A stretch of DNA of 64,000 nucleotides from positions 11,771,698 to 11,835,697 of the forward strand of contig NC_036443.1 in the NCBI RefSeq assembly GCF_002775205.1, written 5' to 3'. Under the pieces are notes generated by a model. The model ran no database searches. It was not told the DNA's origin and saw nothing but the letters and a program-made list of their open reading frames with translations. Of this stretch, positions 1 to 13,100 are shown piece by piece. Position 1 is the first letter of the stretch. Each line of letters starts with the position of its first letter. Made by a program: the position numbers and the translations under genes. Source of the DNA: Xiphophorus maculatus. Taxonomy: Eukaryota > Chordata > Actinopteri > Cyprinodontiformes > Poeciliidae.

Positions 1-3000
1 TTGTACGTAATGCATTCAGTGTTCTCTAAAGCAGAAAAAGGCCTTTTCTCATTAATAATTTTATAATTCATATATTGCTGAAGGTCAGTGTGAATACTGG
101 TGAATGAATATTCTATATCCGGATTCTTTGCTTGCAATGACTTTTAGTTATTTCGCATATTCTAGCTTTCATTTCCATTCATTTCAGTCATTTCCATTAA
201 AGAATGCACTTTTCCTTTTCAGGGGCTGAATAGGGTCATTTTGTGAAGATCTTTTTAATATATCACCCTTGAAATGGCCATTTATTGATCTCCGGACCTC
301 TTTCTCATTTGGTCTCATTTCTTGCTATCGTAACTCGCTTCAGCCCTGCGAGCTCTTAGCTGCGTGCCCTGACTGTGGCCGGGCCCCTGAGGCAGTGGGG
401 CCACAGACAGATGGCACCACAGTTGCAAAGCCAGGGGGGTAAAATGAAGAGGTTAGATGGCGTGGCGCAAAGCAGCGAGGTGCTCCATTGAAGGACATGT
501 TTTCGGTGCCTTGGCGGGGGGACGAGGGCGAGAAACTGAGGCTTTTAAGGGTCTTTAGGGATATCAAGGAAAAGTCTGATGTTATTTATAGCTGCACGCT
601 GTGACCACGGAAGCACAGATGCAGTACAGTGAAGTGCAGTTTGCGTAGTCAACGGTGATTTAAAGGTGCCAACAGGAAGCTAGCAGCTCAGTGCATCTCG
701 GATCATAAAGCAACTTGCAGGGAACGCTGGAAAAAAATGACTGCAATAATTCCAGTGTTTTAATACCTAAATACCTAGACTGATAGTAATTTTATTAACT
801 AGGTTTTGTATATTAGTTTGCTAATATATCAGGAATATAGCACTCCTGAAGAAATCAGTCAGGAAGTAAGTGTAGTTTGGTAGACCAGGCAAACTCTCTC
901 CCAGACAGTTGCCCTGTCTGCACCCGTCCACACACAGCTCTTACAACAGATTGTACTGCAGGACTGATTAAATTTTCAAAAGGCCTATTGTTTTTTTCAT
1001 TTCACACAAATGTCACAGAAAAGCAGTTAGATGTACAATGCAGTGAATATAAAAACGTCTACAAAGTCTTGTGAAAATGAAACATATTTGAAACATGAAG
1101 AAATGCCGCAAGCATTTTCATCTATTTAATGTGATAAATATCCTGTGCAGTTCTATTAAAAACAAGCAAAAAATATATATATATTTATGAAAGGGAGCAA
1201 ATCTTTAAACTCGTACTTTCTTTACTAAACCATTTCTTTTTTAGATCAATAAAAAAAAAAACCCGATTATCTCTAAATAAAGTTTAACTCTTTGATTTGA
1301 TTATTGGCGTTCTTTAATTAAAGCCATAGTTTGCTGAGCGATTACAAAGGATCAAAAAAAATCTTATTGTACAAATTTATTAGTCAACAGAAGAAGAGAA
1401 ACTAGGCATTTCTTTGTTATTAATGACAAAACAAGATAGCAACCAGTCAGATAGTTTACCAGAAGCCTGACAGAAGCTGCTTTCTAACCAGTAGCTTTCG
1501 GTTAGACAGCAAAGTCATAAATGTTTCCACTTTTCCAGTTGCCTAACTCAAATCACAGTTTATGTAAAGTTTTGACTAAGGTGATAGTATTAGAGACATT
1601 TTGTCCATTTAAAAGGGTGTTTTTACCTTCTACAGCAAGATCACAAGGCATGTTAAAGTAAATCTAAGCATCAAGATAGTACGAATTTTGTAGTTGTTAA
1701 TATCGATGCCACTGAGAACTCGGGCGTTGTCAGGGCTGCAGGTGGCTGAAACTCCACTTTTCGGCCACATTAAAACCGTCTTGTCAACATCTTCTTTGCA
1801 TCAAAACAAAAACACACCCAATATCCCACAACTATTTATGGAGTCTTTCTTTTTCTTTGAGAAGATGGCTTAGATACGACGTTGTAGTCGCGTTTGTTCT
1901 CATGGTGGATGTTAGCATCAGATTGTCTTCCATTTTGTTTAACAATAATAGCACTAGTCTTTATGTGTATGCTACAGTCATAAGTTGGCTGGCTCCACCT
2001 TCGCCACACAGGTTGAGAGAAGCATCTGGCGCATTAGTTGGTCGATACACCACTTAATCATTGTGGACGGAAAACCCATTCAAAGCACGGTGGGCGTATG
2101 TGGGTGTGCTGAAGGTGTTGAAATGGTGCTCCCTCTCCAGTAGAGATAGTTTTTAACTTAATGCCATTGGTCTTAAGTTAACCCTGGAACACATGGAAAA
2201 AGATGGAATTTGTCTTTGTTGTCATTAAATTTAAATTTTGCGAAAAACACAATCAATTGGCACAAAATAAAGTTTCCAGGCTTTATTTCATGTTATGATA
2301 AAAAAAAACCATACTATGAATTTTGTGATGAGCCACAAAAAAAATATTTTTGTTTACCACATATAAGCTATTTGCCAACCACACTGATACTCTTCTTGTT
2401 TTTGATGTACTAACAAAATAATATGTGGTTTCAACTTTTGGTGGCTTGCTAATTGTTTTCTGTTTGGGTTTGAAGCTGTACATCTTCATCTAGGTCTGAT
2501 TAAGATGCCAAAGAAAGCATTAAAATTCTTAGGGAAATCTTGTAGAAGGAAAAAGTCTGGCTTTGTAAGTTTGAAAACATGGACGTGCAATGGCCCCGTA
2601 CCACAATGCGGAATCGGAAGAAAACTTTAGCACTGTGTTGTTTGATAATTTGTGTGATAAAAAAAAAAATAAAGCACAACTAGGTGCGCATTTCATATTC
2701 AAACATAAAATTCCATTGAGTTTTAGGGGGGACATACTGTATGTTCAATAGAAAGCAACATGCTCCAAGCGCAGTTTGCCCTTGCATCCAGCTCCCTTAC
2801 ACTGATACCGATAAATATGATAAAGTGCAAATAACAGCTTTTAGACTTTGCTATTAAATAAACTCCTATGTGTATCATTTAAACCCACTATAAATGTAAT
2901 TTGTCTCCTGAAGGCTGAAAGCAATTATGAAAACTATGACTCATTTTCCTTTCACTCGCCATCAAAAGAAAATAAAAAAAACTCGCCAAAAAATGCCGCA

Positions 3001-4503
3001 ATCATGTCATAAATTCAGTGTGAGATCTGAGAATTCACTTTATTTTTTTCCCTTCAGTTCATTTCCGTCCCAGAAAACTGAATGGGTTGCATTATTATGA
3101 GAAAAAAATAAAATAAAATCGGCAATGGAGTAAGGTAAAGTTGAACGGATTTAAAACCTTCATTCATAGTGGTGTTTTCTTTTTCAATACCGCCCAGAAA
3201 ACACACTCATCAGATCAGTGTGTCAGGTGATCCAGCTTGCCTCATTTAACCTCAGATCGGAAGCTGTGCCTCTGATGTTATCCTGCCACTCTGTGTGTTT
3301 TACTTTCCTTACTAAATCTGAAAAGGTCATAATATTCAGCATACCCAGTTTAATTTTTGGAGACTTTTCCATTTTCTTTTTTTGCTGCAGTGGTTATATC
3401 ACCAGAGAACAGCAGGTGGGATTATTTTCTCTCCATCATTCACTTTTTTTTATAGGTTATATTTCTTTTTTTTTAGAATTTCCCAGGCAAGGGATTTCAC
3501 TTGGTTCACTCCGTATTTTGTGTACGGAAGGGGGGGATGTGCTTGGAGTGTATATGTGGGAGATATCTGATGGTCTTGAATGTGCTGACAGGGCGGTGAA
3601 ACAGGGTGTGGTACTAACTGGTGCAGTTATTAATATTTTCCCCTACCCCCTCACACACCCCCAAATCATATAATCATAGTTCCTACATCATCCCCCCTTT
3701 TTTTCATTTTAACTGGGTTCAATAGTTCTGTGAAGAGTTTGTTGCTTCCTATAGCATTCTCTAAATTAAATCATGCTTTTCATAATTACTTAAAATTTTT
3801 GTGGCACGCAAAGATGCCACCCCTTTGTTTGCAATAACAATCTGCACAGACTTGCATTGGAAAGAGGGGTTCGACACGCTGACTGTTGGTCAATGCGTGT
3901 GCGTGGCACATGGATTTAATAAATCCTATTTGCACTATTGCATATTAATTAGAGCGGCGCATCATCTCCACATGGCACGGCGTCCATTAATGCCCGCCCG
4001 GCACATTTTTGATGCAGCTTCCCGTGTTTGTTTTCACCTGACTTTGCTGTCGTTTTTTTTTTAAATAAACACACCTTCTATGAAAACCAAATTTGCTTGA
4101 GAGACATCATAAATAGCTGCTTTGTGATTGGCCGAAAACAACGTCCTCTGGCAAAGCTCTTCCGTATAGCAACAGCCCCCTCCCTCTCTCTTCTTCTTCT
4201 CCCCTCTTTTTGCTGGAATCTCCCTTTGCACCCCCTCCACCCCCCCCCCCCCCCCCCACCCTCCACCACCTTCAAAGGATACAGGCAGACCTCTGTGTGG
4301 CTCACCTACCCACAATGCACTGGGTGGTGCCATTGGCTTCAGATGTATGTGTGTTTGTTTGGGGGGGGTGGTCTTCTTTTTCCTTCCTCACCTCTTCATT
4401 CTGCTGTAAGCTCCAACTCAACTCAGTCACCCCGCCTCCCCTCTACCCTCTCTCCTCCTCCTTACACCCCTCTGTCTCACTGCTGCAGCAGCATCTGGAT
4501 GTA

Positions 4504-4517
4504 GTCGCCATGGCAAC
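4504..4517 (+). promoter_or_regulatory. RFX-type X-box
   Basis: The 14 bases GTCGCCATGGCAAC match the RFX dimer consensus GTNRCC(N2)RGYAAC at every fixed position. RFX factors bind such imperfect palindromes in front of many neuronal and ciliary genes. Binding has not been shown here. Confidence 0.4.
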
Positions 4518-4554
4518 AGCAGCAGGCCAGACCCCACCTCCTTCTTATGTCTCT

Positions 4555-4557
<3 letters not shown>

Positions 4558-4587
<30 letters not shown>
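4558..4587. repeat. CA dinucleotide microsatellite
   Basis: An uninterrupted CA repeat of about 15 units lies within the pyrimidine-rich segment. It is likely length-polymorphic. Confidence 0.9.
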
Positions 4588-4589
<2 letters not shown>

Positions 4590-5784
4590 CACTCTCTTTA
4601 TATGCAGACGCAGCGCCTCTTCCTCTCCCATTCCCCCCTCTCTCCTTTCTTAAACCCCCACCCCCTCCTCCGCCTCTCCCACCGACTGGCTGTGTTTCCT
4701 TCAAGCTTGACCTGGATTCAGTGCGCCGCCACCGCCGCCGCGTTTGCCACAGTGATGATGGCAGTGACGCAGTAGCACGGTCGGTCCACTGATCTGCTTT
4801 TAGTGGCAGAATGGTTATCCACCCTCCTCCCCTCCTTCCCAAAAAAAAAAAATATTGACCCTCTTTTATCTGTTCTCCTATTTTGCACTTTCTACTTTTT
4901 TTTTTTTATTTAAACCACTCCCAATTTTTTTCCTCTTTCTCCTCCATTCCTTTGCCTACCACGTGCTTAAAAGAAAGAAGCGACCCTCCCTCCTCCATCA
5001 CTCTGCATGTCCCCCATCCTTCCTCCCTGATTCTACCCTTTTACTCCTGATTGTTTGAACAAAGATACATGCTTCATAAAGGCAGATATTGCTTCATTAT
5101 ATATATATATATATTTTTCCCCCCTCCCCGTTGTGTCACATTGACGTATGTAGCTCTTTAAGGCATGGTATTTAACATGCATTTCCGTTTTCTTGGCTCT
5201 CTTAGAAGCCGGCAGCCCTAGCGGCGATGTGCGCACGCAGATTTCTAGGCCCACACTTTCCCTAACATGAGTCACAGCCGTCATTCATTCAAATGCACGT
5301 TTCCTGTGGACAGAGCAGAGGGAGAGGTAGCATGGATGTGTTTGGGGATCAATGCTGCTGGACTCTCATGCAGAAGTTTGTTTATTTCGTCCAGTGATTT
5401 GTAACAGTTTCAATCTGAAAATTGGCCCATTAATTTTAATTTTTTTTTTTTTTTTTTTTGATGACTGTGGTGCGTTTTGTTATTGCCGCCCGAATGTTTT
5501 TGAGCTGTTCTGTGTTTTATTTTTCTTGTGTAATTTGTTTGTGCACAGAGGGATCCGCGAGCGTTTTACGGGAGCTAATGGGATTTCAGAAATAGAATGA
5601 AAAATAACTTAGTGAGAGCAAAACACAAACAGGAGGAGTGCAGCTCGACTGAGAAATAATGGCTAAATATGATTGGATTTTCAATACGAGTAAAACAGAA
5701 ATAAACAGGATGATGGATGAAAAAAAAGGAAGTGACATATCAGTTATGCTGTTTGTAAACTGAGTCACAACTAATAATCTTGAA

Positions 5785-6690
5785 TACCTTGCAAATGTAT
5801 ACTACCCTCTTGAACTTTTTCACATTTCATCAAGCGATAACGCTAAAGGGTTTAGTTGGGATTTTATGTTCTATATTGGTGAGTTAATTAAAAGTATTGG
5901 ATATTAGTGAAGCTTAAGGAAAATCGTAAATGGTTTTCAGAGGTTTCTGTAGGCATAAATCTGAAAAGTGACGCCTGGATTTTTATTCAACACCAATTCA
6001 TAAATAATCTGTTGAATAATCTGATATCTTTGCTCATTCTTCTCTGCAGAATAAACACAAGTCAGAAAATACCATCATAGCACGATGCTCTCTTCATTTT
6101 GTTTCACAGTGAGGACGGTGTGTTCAGGATTTAGGATCTTTTTTTTCGTCATAAAAAGGGTTTTGTATGTTGGCCAAAACGTTACATTTTGTTTCACCCG
6201 ACAAACATCTTCCACATTATTGGTTCTCCTTACATGACTTGTGTTTGATGTCTCATGGTTTTTTTTCAGCAGTGACCTACTTTCTGCTGAAGTGCATGAC
6301 CTTAATTGCAAAGTTCTTCCACTTGAGTTGTGGTTCTCTAATCCAGAATTACCATGACCCTTTTGGTTGCTTCTCCATGCAATCTCTAAATGTTTCGTTT
6401 CTTTTTTTTAAATAATATGCTTTAAACTTCTCCACAACTTCCTCCCTGATCTGTCTGCTTTGTTCCTCTGACGTTAAATTTATTGGTTGCAATGGACTTT
6501 ATTTAGGCGTATCGGGGTAAAGGGAGCTGAATTCAAACAGTTTTTAAAGTTGTTGTTTTTTTTTTTGCTTGTGAAAAGTTTGCTTATCCACTCCTTTGTG
6601 TAAATACGTATTTAAAATAACAAAATTCTTATAAAATGCACCAATGTTGATCATGACAAAACATGAAAACGTCTAAAGGATGTGAATGCG
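5785..6690 (-). mobile_element. Decayed Tc1/mariner element, antisense
   Basis: Read on the minus strand this is a degenerate fish Tc1-like transposon. The left side (about 5785-6040) matches the usual Tc1 end and 3' transposase region. About 6105-6250 matches the middle of the transposase gene, and 6420-6545 matches its 5' region and the opposite flank. The far end (6620-6690) again resembles the terminal sequence. Large internal deletions and many stops are present, so no transposase is encoded. The limits are approximate and rest on recalled consensus sequence. Confidence 0.65.
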
Positions 6691-7182
6691 TTTTCAACTG
6701 AAAGGTTGATATTAGACACTAAAATAATCATTCTCTCTCATGTGGTCCCATGGCCGGAGCACCTGTTGGGTAATGCGTCCCTCGCGCGGCAGCCTGTGTC
6801 ACAGCGGTGATGAATTCGGCGAAAAATTTAGAATGGGAGAGATATTTATTTTGATAGATGACGTATGGCTCAGTGGGAGGGAAATAACAGTCGTAGGAGA
6901 GTGTGCCATGATTGAATTAGTCTTTCTAATTTAATCTGTTCACAGCACTTGGACTCCATCATGGTTTATTCAGTGAGGTGAGCATACTAATTGGGCTTTT
7001 CTCTCTCTCTCTCTCCCTCTTTCTTGTTCCTTCCCTCCTTCTTTTGGACATTTTAACCTCATCCTGTCAACTTTGAACCTACACCCCCCCCCTTTGCCTC
7101 CTAACTACATATTTCCTAAAACAAACAAACAAAAATCTCTTCCCTTCTTTGGGCCTCCTCTCTGCATCTTCTGTTGCTGCAG

Positions 7183-10100
7183 TTGAACTTGTGGACCAGC
7201 AGAGGGTGCTGCGAACAGGCTGCCTGGTGACGGGGGTTCACACTCCACCCATCCGACGTAACAGCAAGCTGGCCACCCTGGGGCGAATTTTCAAGCCCTG
7301 GAAGTGGAGGAAAAAGAAAAACGAGAAACTCAAGCAGAGCTCCACAGGTACGGCGGAGAGCCTGAGATCTCCATCCGACCTCTCTGAGGCTCATCATGCG
7401 ACCACATTAGTCCTAATCTTTTGGTAATGAATTAGGTTAGGAAAACCTAATGAAGGGATGTGGCAATTTAGGATTGAGCCGCTTGAATTAATTTAGTCCA
7501 TGTCAATTTCACATCATGCCTGTGAAGATCGCATGTGGATTAATACTGCAGTAAAGCCCCACAGGTGTTCTGAGTGTGGAAGTTAAGAAAGAAAATTGTA
7601 AACAAAATATTGGAGACTTCCCTTGTATTGTTTAAATTGAGGTTGTTGGAAGGACTAAATGCAAAAATTGTAAATTAAAAGTTGGCGAGGGAGCTTAGCT
7701 AAATTAGAACTCAACAGCACTCCATGGGACAAATTCATTTATTAAAATTTTGTATCCCTTCTTGGTCTTTTTTTTTTTGTCCCTCATATTGATGTAAGTT
7801 ACCTTGGAAAAGGAATTTGTTGAGACCATTCCAATATTTTAAAAAAAACACAAACAAATCCATACACAGTTACCCTATATGTTCCTTTTACAGATTTCAT
7901 ATACCTTTTGTAACACTAATTTCACCAATTAAATGAGACAATTTAATCCAATTTAAAGGGGCTTCAGTAAATGTGTAATAATAAACAATAGACTTTGTGT
8001 TTTGCTTTGAACACCAAAAAATTCGAGTCGCGTTTCAGCTGCGGTAACTGACTCCAATCAAATGATTTTTCTTTTTGAAAAGATGTAGCATTATCCAGCA
8101 GTCTCCTGTGCCATGATCCCAGCTCTCCCACCCAAGGTTGCTGCTCAGATGGGGCCGTCTTACTCGGTGGGTTTGGGGGACCTTTGAATCCAAACCTCAC
8201 CGTCAGCAGCGTTGAGTACCTCGGTCCTGACGAGGAGCTTCCCTCTTCAGGTATATTTATTGTGCAAAATGGACATGAACCATTAAAGCAATACTCTTTT
8301 TTTTTGTAACAGAGATGTATGAGTATTTTTAGTTGCAAGAACAAGAAATTTCTGGATTTTTGTCTGAGAGTAATTTATAAAGTACGGTAGTTGAAACAGT
8401 GGGTTTTGTTGCTATGATGCCTGCAAAATAACTTATAGATGCTGAATGAGTAATGGTTTTTAAATAGTTTCAGACATTTTTCTTTTTAATTTATACCTCA
8501 CGAGCCAATATTCTTCTTTCACCAATAGAGGGCAGCAAAGACAACTAAATGTTAGGTTCAATCTGTCTTTTACAAATGGCTCTCCTCCTCTTTGCTGCAT
8601 CAAACACAGTGCTGTTTTTATATGGATAATGTGGCTCACTGCCCAAGGCAACATGGCCTAGAGAAAGCCACAAGCGCAACAAAGTCATCTGTCAGATACC
8701 AAAGGAGTTTCGTATTGTTTATTTGCAGGTCCAGTCATTAAAGCTGAATTTGGTGTTTGTTTTAAAGCTTCTAGTTCTAAGCTATATTAAGGAGATATTT
8801 CAGTTTTTAAAAGTTGGTCTGCAATTTGATCATTTGAAATCTTTAGTCTGAGTGAACTATAGTTGGTTTGCTCCACTGTGACTCTTTAAAATACAACTTG
8901 AGATTTTTGAAAGTTTTGTTCTATTTATAAGAAGAAGAAGAAAACAGATTTTTACACATTCAACTTATTTTTTCTAATAAAGTATCTCAGTGAATTGTGT
9001 TTCGGCTTATATTGTCCAAACTGCATACATTTGTCCTTTGTTATGCAAATGTAACATTGATGTAAAGTGGCTTTTTCTGCACTGTTTTTTGTTTTTTTTA
9101 AAATTGTGCTGCAGTGGCTGCTCCTCTCCAAGACTGCGACCGGGTGGAGGAGAATGTAGCACCATCAGAGGAGAATGCAGAGGAAGAGTCACGCCCAGCG
9201 GGGGATCTCCCTGAGGGGCTGCAGGACGCGGGAGAGCACATGGAAGAGCGGTCGGAAGAGGAAATCGCTCCGGGAACGTCGCCACCACAAGTACCTCCTA
9301 AACTTTTGCCCCAGCTGGGTTTTGGAGACGGTGAGAATAGTTCTGAAACCATACGAGTTAGGAGGGAACAGAAAAAGATCTTGAAGCTCCTAGTGAAACA
9401 ATATTACCAACACTAACATTTGCAGGGGGGAAACATGTCAGTTTATTGTAGATAAAGGGTTCCTACAGTTCCCCCTTCCTTTTTCTTCCTTCCTTGAGAC
9501 CTAACTTCATCCATTCCCTTCTGATGTGTCATCTCCCTATCTTTCATTTTTTTTAACTTTGATTTTAAAAGCTGAGTAATCCTAAATAATGACAAATAAA
9601 ATATGACAATATGGCATTACTATTCCTGCTTCACTGAACAGAATGGGGTGAATGTGGAGCCTCCCTCTCTACAGGTTGAAAGCTGTCCAGTATGTTTACA
9701 GTTATTGTGCTAGTGAAGTTATTTCTGAAAGACCCTTAATTTAATTTCTATTACAGTACCAGATGAATTAGCATCTAACCAAAAAGCTGTAAACTCGGCA
9801 TGAAGCTGGTATATTTTGATGCATAGACCTGTTAACTGGATACATGCTATTTTCTGTTTAATTCTGCTAAGTACATAATTTACCCGCAAGCTGACAAAGA
9901 AACAAAGAAAACATGTACCCATGTAAAGTTAAAGCTGAATCCTAAATATGTACACAAATACAGATAGGTAAGAAAAATAAGAAAAATTTACATGATTAAC
10001 AATTATTTATGTGCCTTTTAGATTCGGGACCTGTGTCGCTCCCTATACACCTGCCCAACTCCTACCTCCCCAAAGAGCCTCTGCCCAGGGCCACAGAAAG

Positions 10101-13100
10101 CCTGACGTCGATGACCCTGCCACTACGGGGGCCCCTGGCAAACCCTTCGGGGTCCCCACATCTGGGCAATATGATCCACCCTCCCATGCCTCCCAGCTGC
10201 ATTATGGAGGAGCTGCAGAGGGCCTTTGCTTCCAAGAATCGACAGGAGAGGTTAGTTTTCAATTCCTGAATATTCCATATTATGATTTATTTAGTTGTTA
10301 CTGTTTTTAGTCATATTCTTTGTTAAAAAACAAAACAAAACATAAATAAGATAGAATTGGTCCCTGATGGAAGAATGATCTTCTAGATCCATGTTCGTCC
10401 CAAAAATAAAAAAATATATATTTTCATAAAATATTCTTCTAATATAGATTTTCCCCCAATCCGTAAAACTTATAATCCAGTCGGCTGCTGATTCCTAATT
10501 TATGAGACGCGTTTTAATCGTGACACTGCCTACTTTAGAAGCAGGAGGCAAAATAAATAATTTCACAATATTTATTTTTAATGTTAAAGCTTTTAAAACT
10601 GCATCCAGTCCCTGCTAGGATGTCGAACTAACAAAAGTTTCAACATAAATCCACTCTGTGTCCAGACACAGACTGGCGAAGTGAATTTTTCTTTTTCTTT
10701 TGGCCTCACAAGCCTCTTTTGACCCATGATCCACTCATTTATTGTCAGTGTTTTTTCATACAGTTCAATTGTATCTATCTCTCTTTCGCTGTCGACATTA
10801 AAACGCCATCTGTCCTTTCGTGTTTCCTCAGTGTCCACGACGGGTGTGAGCAGGGCTCGCCCCCAAGGCTATGGTGCTCCGACGGACGGCTCTCTCGCTC
10901 CTGCAGCTCTGATAACCAACACATGTCGTCTTTGACTGGCGGCTGCATAGGAGCCGGAGGGTCTGACTGGCCCAAGAAGGAAGCGGAGGAGAATAAGGAG
11001 AACGTACGGCTGGACCAGTGCTTCTCCAAGACCTCAGGCCTCCCCTTCGACCTAGAAAGCTGGAACGAGTCTGTCATCTCTGGTGGGTCTTAGAGGGTTT
11101 CTTGTTGTTTAGGACGTTATTTGAGTTTTGAGCGTCACAATAACATTGTTGTGGTTTCCATCCTACCTTTTCCAGGCTTATTTTCAGAAACAGTATTCTT
11201 CTATTTTATAATAATGTTGCTCACTCCACACACCACCTGACCACAAAATGAATCCATTGTCAGAAAAAAAACTGTGTAGCATTTACTTCTAAATTGATGA
11301 TGGGAAAATAGAAGAACTTCAGTGAAGCTTGAGAGCTTTTCTCCTCACATTAAATATACTAATTAGATAATGCACATCATTTTTAACTACAGTCAATAGA
11401 AAAATTCTAATTTTATATTGTGGCATTTTATCTAGAGTTATTTACTGCAGCTCGTGTCTAGATGCCATGGTGTTCTGCATTGTTGCATTGGTTTCTAGTT
11501 AAGCCTATGTCTTAGCATGTCGGTGCAATGGACATGTACTGTATGGTGTTGCAGGTACACTTCCTCGCAGGCTAAGGAAGGAGCTGCTGGCCGTCAAGCT
11601 ACGAAACAGGCCGAGCAAGCAGGAGCTGGAGGACAAGAATATCTTTCCGGCACGGAGCGATCAGGAGCGACAGGAAATCCGTCAGCAGATAGAGATGAAA
11701 CTTGCCAAGTAAGAAGTAGAAGCTTTGCAATGCTCCTAACTATAGAGCTGTGAAACACGTGTCCTCCCTCCTGCGGATTAGCTCTGGTTTGGATTTTCTT
11801 TTTGTCACACAATTCAGATCATCAAACAAATGTTAGCTTTGCAAAAGAAGCCAGAACAACATCCAAAAGTAAAGATGAAGGAGGCAAAAACAACAAAAAC
11901 CAATCCATGCGCAATCGTCAAAAAGAAAACACAGGCCAAACATATATTGATGATCGTCCAAACTTTTGGAAATTATTCTGGGGTCTAATGTGACAATAGT
12001 GAGAATGTTAGAAGGTTTAGTTGTTACATCTGGTGTACAACCCATATCTGTGTGACTGTCTGAAACTTTGCTGAAATGTTGTTGCCATAAATTCTGCTCT
12101 CTGCTAAAATGAATTCTGCAAAGAGACTTCATATTTCTCTGCAGGGATTTTATACATAAAACTTTATGGCAATTGTTGCTTCCAAATGTGGCACAACACA
12201 TAGTGGATGTAGGGAACAAGTATCTTTGGATAGCTACTTCCCTTCTTAAGTGAAATAATTGTTTCAAAACTGCATCATCTCTGCCTGACATTGAAATGTG
12301 TTTGATAAAAATTTCAATTGTGACAGAAAAGCCAAAATGGAACAAATGTAGGGAAAACGACAAACGTTGCACAAAACGTCTAGACTAAGCACATCTTGAA
12401 TTTACCTGAAAATGACTTCTATGTAGTTGATGATGCAAGAAAGTTTTTTTTAACGCTGAAAACTTTGCTTATGCATAATTGCATAAATCATCTACTATTC
12501 GAAGTGTAGTTGAAATACACTGTTCCAACTGTTTACCAAAGTGTTGTATTGTGCACAACCTGTCCTAAAATGAATGTTTTCATGCATCTACGGTACAGTT
12601 ATTTATATATCAACCCATAACAATTCTAACTAAAGCTGAAAATCTTCACAGCACAGGAAGTGGTGCGTCTGTCGTAGGCAATCTTCCAAATAGATGAATA
12701 TCACACGTTTTTTGTTACTAGAAATTCGCACGTCCTGTCCTTTCTTGAAACTTTCACATTACCCTCAGTCTATCTGCTGATTATTTTGGGCGCAACAAGT
12801 GAGGCAAACTCGTTCCAGGAAATGTTTCCTCTGTGAAGCTTCATTGATGTGTACGTACATTTTGTACCTCTTTGTAAAGACATTTGTGGAGTTATTTCCC
12901 CCCGCCCTCCCAGCACAGCTGAGCCGCATAATGTTCACAGACTGACAGCAGTTATCTCATGATTGGATATATCACCAGACTCAGGCTCTTTAACACCGGC
13001 ATTTCAAACTGAGACACACAAGAGCGTTACATAACCCGCTGTGAAATCATTCACAGCCAAGCACAAAGTGGCACCCACACTTCAGAGGACAATGTCCAAC

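Larger units (their letters stand above)
4160..4760. promoter_or_regulatory. Polypyrimidine, CA-rich and GCC-rich segment with an RFX X-box
   Basis: The plus strand is almost pure pyrimidine over long stretches and includes an 18-base C run (4240-4257). A G8 run lies at 4361-4368, a CA repeat at 4558-4587 and a GCC-type repeat around 4720-4742. A CCAAT box in reverse orientation lies just before (about 4125-4131). A sequence matching the RFX X-box consensus GTNRCC(N2)RGYAAC is at 4504-4517. This composition fits a promoter or 5' untranslated exon of a PHACTR3 isoform, but no splice donor or start codon tied to the downstream frame was found. The role is inferred. Confidence 0.3.
1..7182. other. 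Noncoding region upstream of the first visible PHACTR3 exon
   Basis: No exon could be supported here. The stretch is AT-rich and is probably a long 5' intron of PHACTR3 or the DNA before it, because the exon at 7183 begins inside a codon and needs an upstream partner. It contains a GC-rich patch at 340-560, a polypyrimidine/CA-rich and GCC-rich segment at 4160-4760, a decayed Tc1 element at 5785-6690 and a CT repeat near 7003-7020. I looked for a first coding exon ending in phase 1 with a good donor and found none. The open frames on either strand look like chance. Confidence 0.6.

Noticed and set aside
5230-5325. ATG frame (MSHSRHSF...) ending at a GTAGCA donor, tested as a PHACTR3 first exon
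   Set aside because: It ends in phase 0, while the exon at 7183 needs phase 1. Joining gives an early stop.
6961-6986. Short ATG frame with a GTGAGC donor, tested as a PHACTR3 first exon
   Set aside because: It ends in phase 2 and creates an immediate stop when joined to 7183.
7964-8344. 126-codon minus-strand open frame in a PHACTR3 intron
   Set aside because: No recognisable family. It overlaps the plus-strand candidate exon 8089-8250, whose splice sites and phases fit PHACTR3 better. The minus frame most likely reflects the local GC-rich composition.
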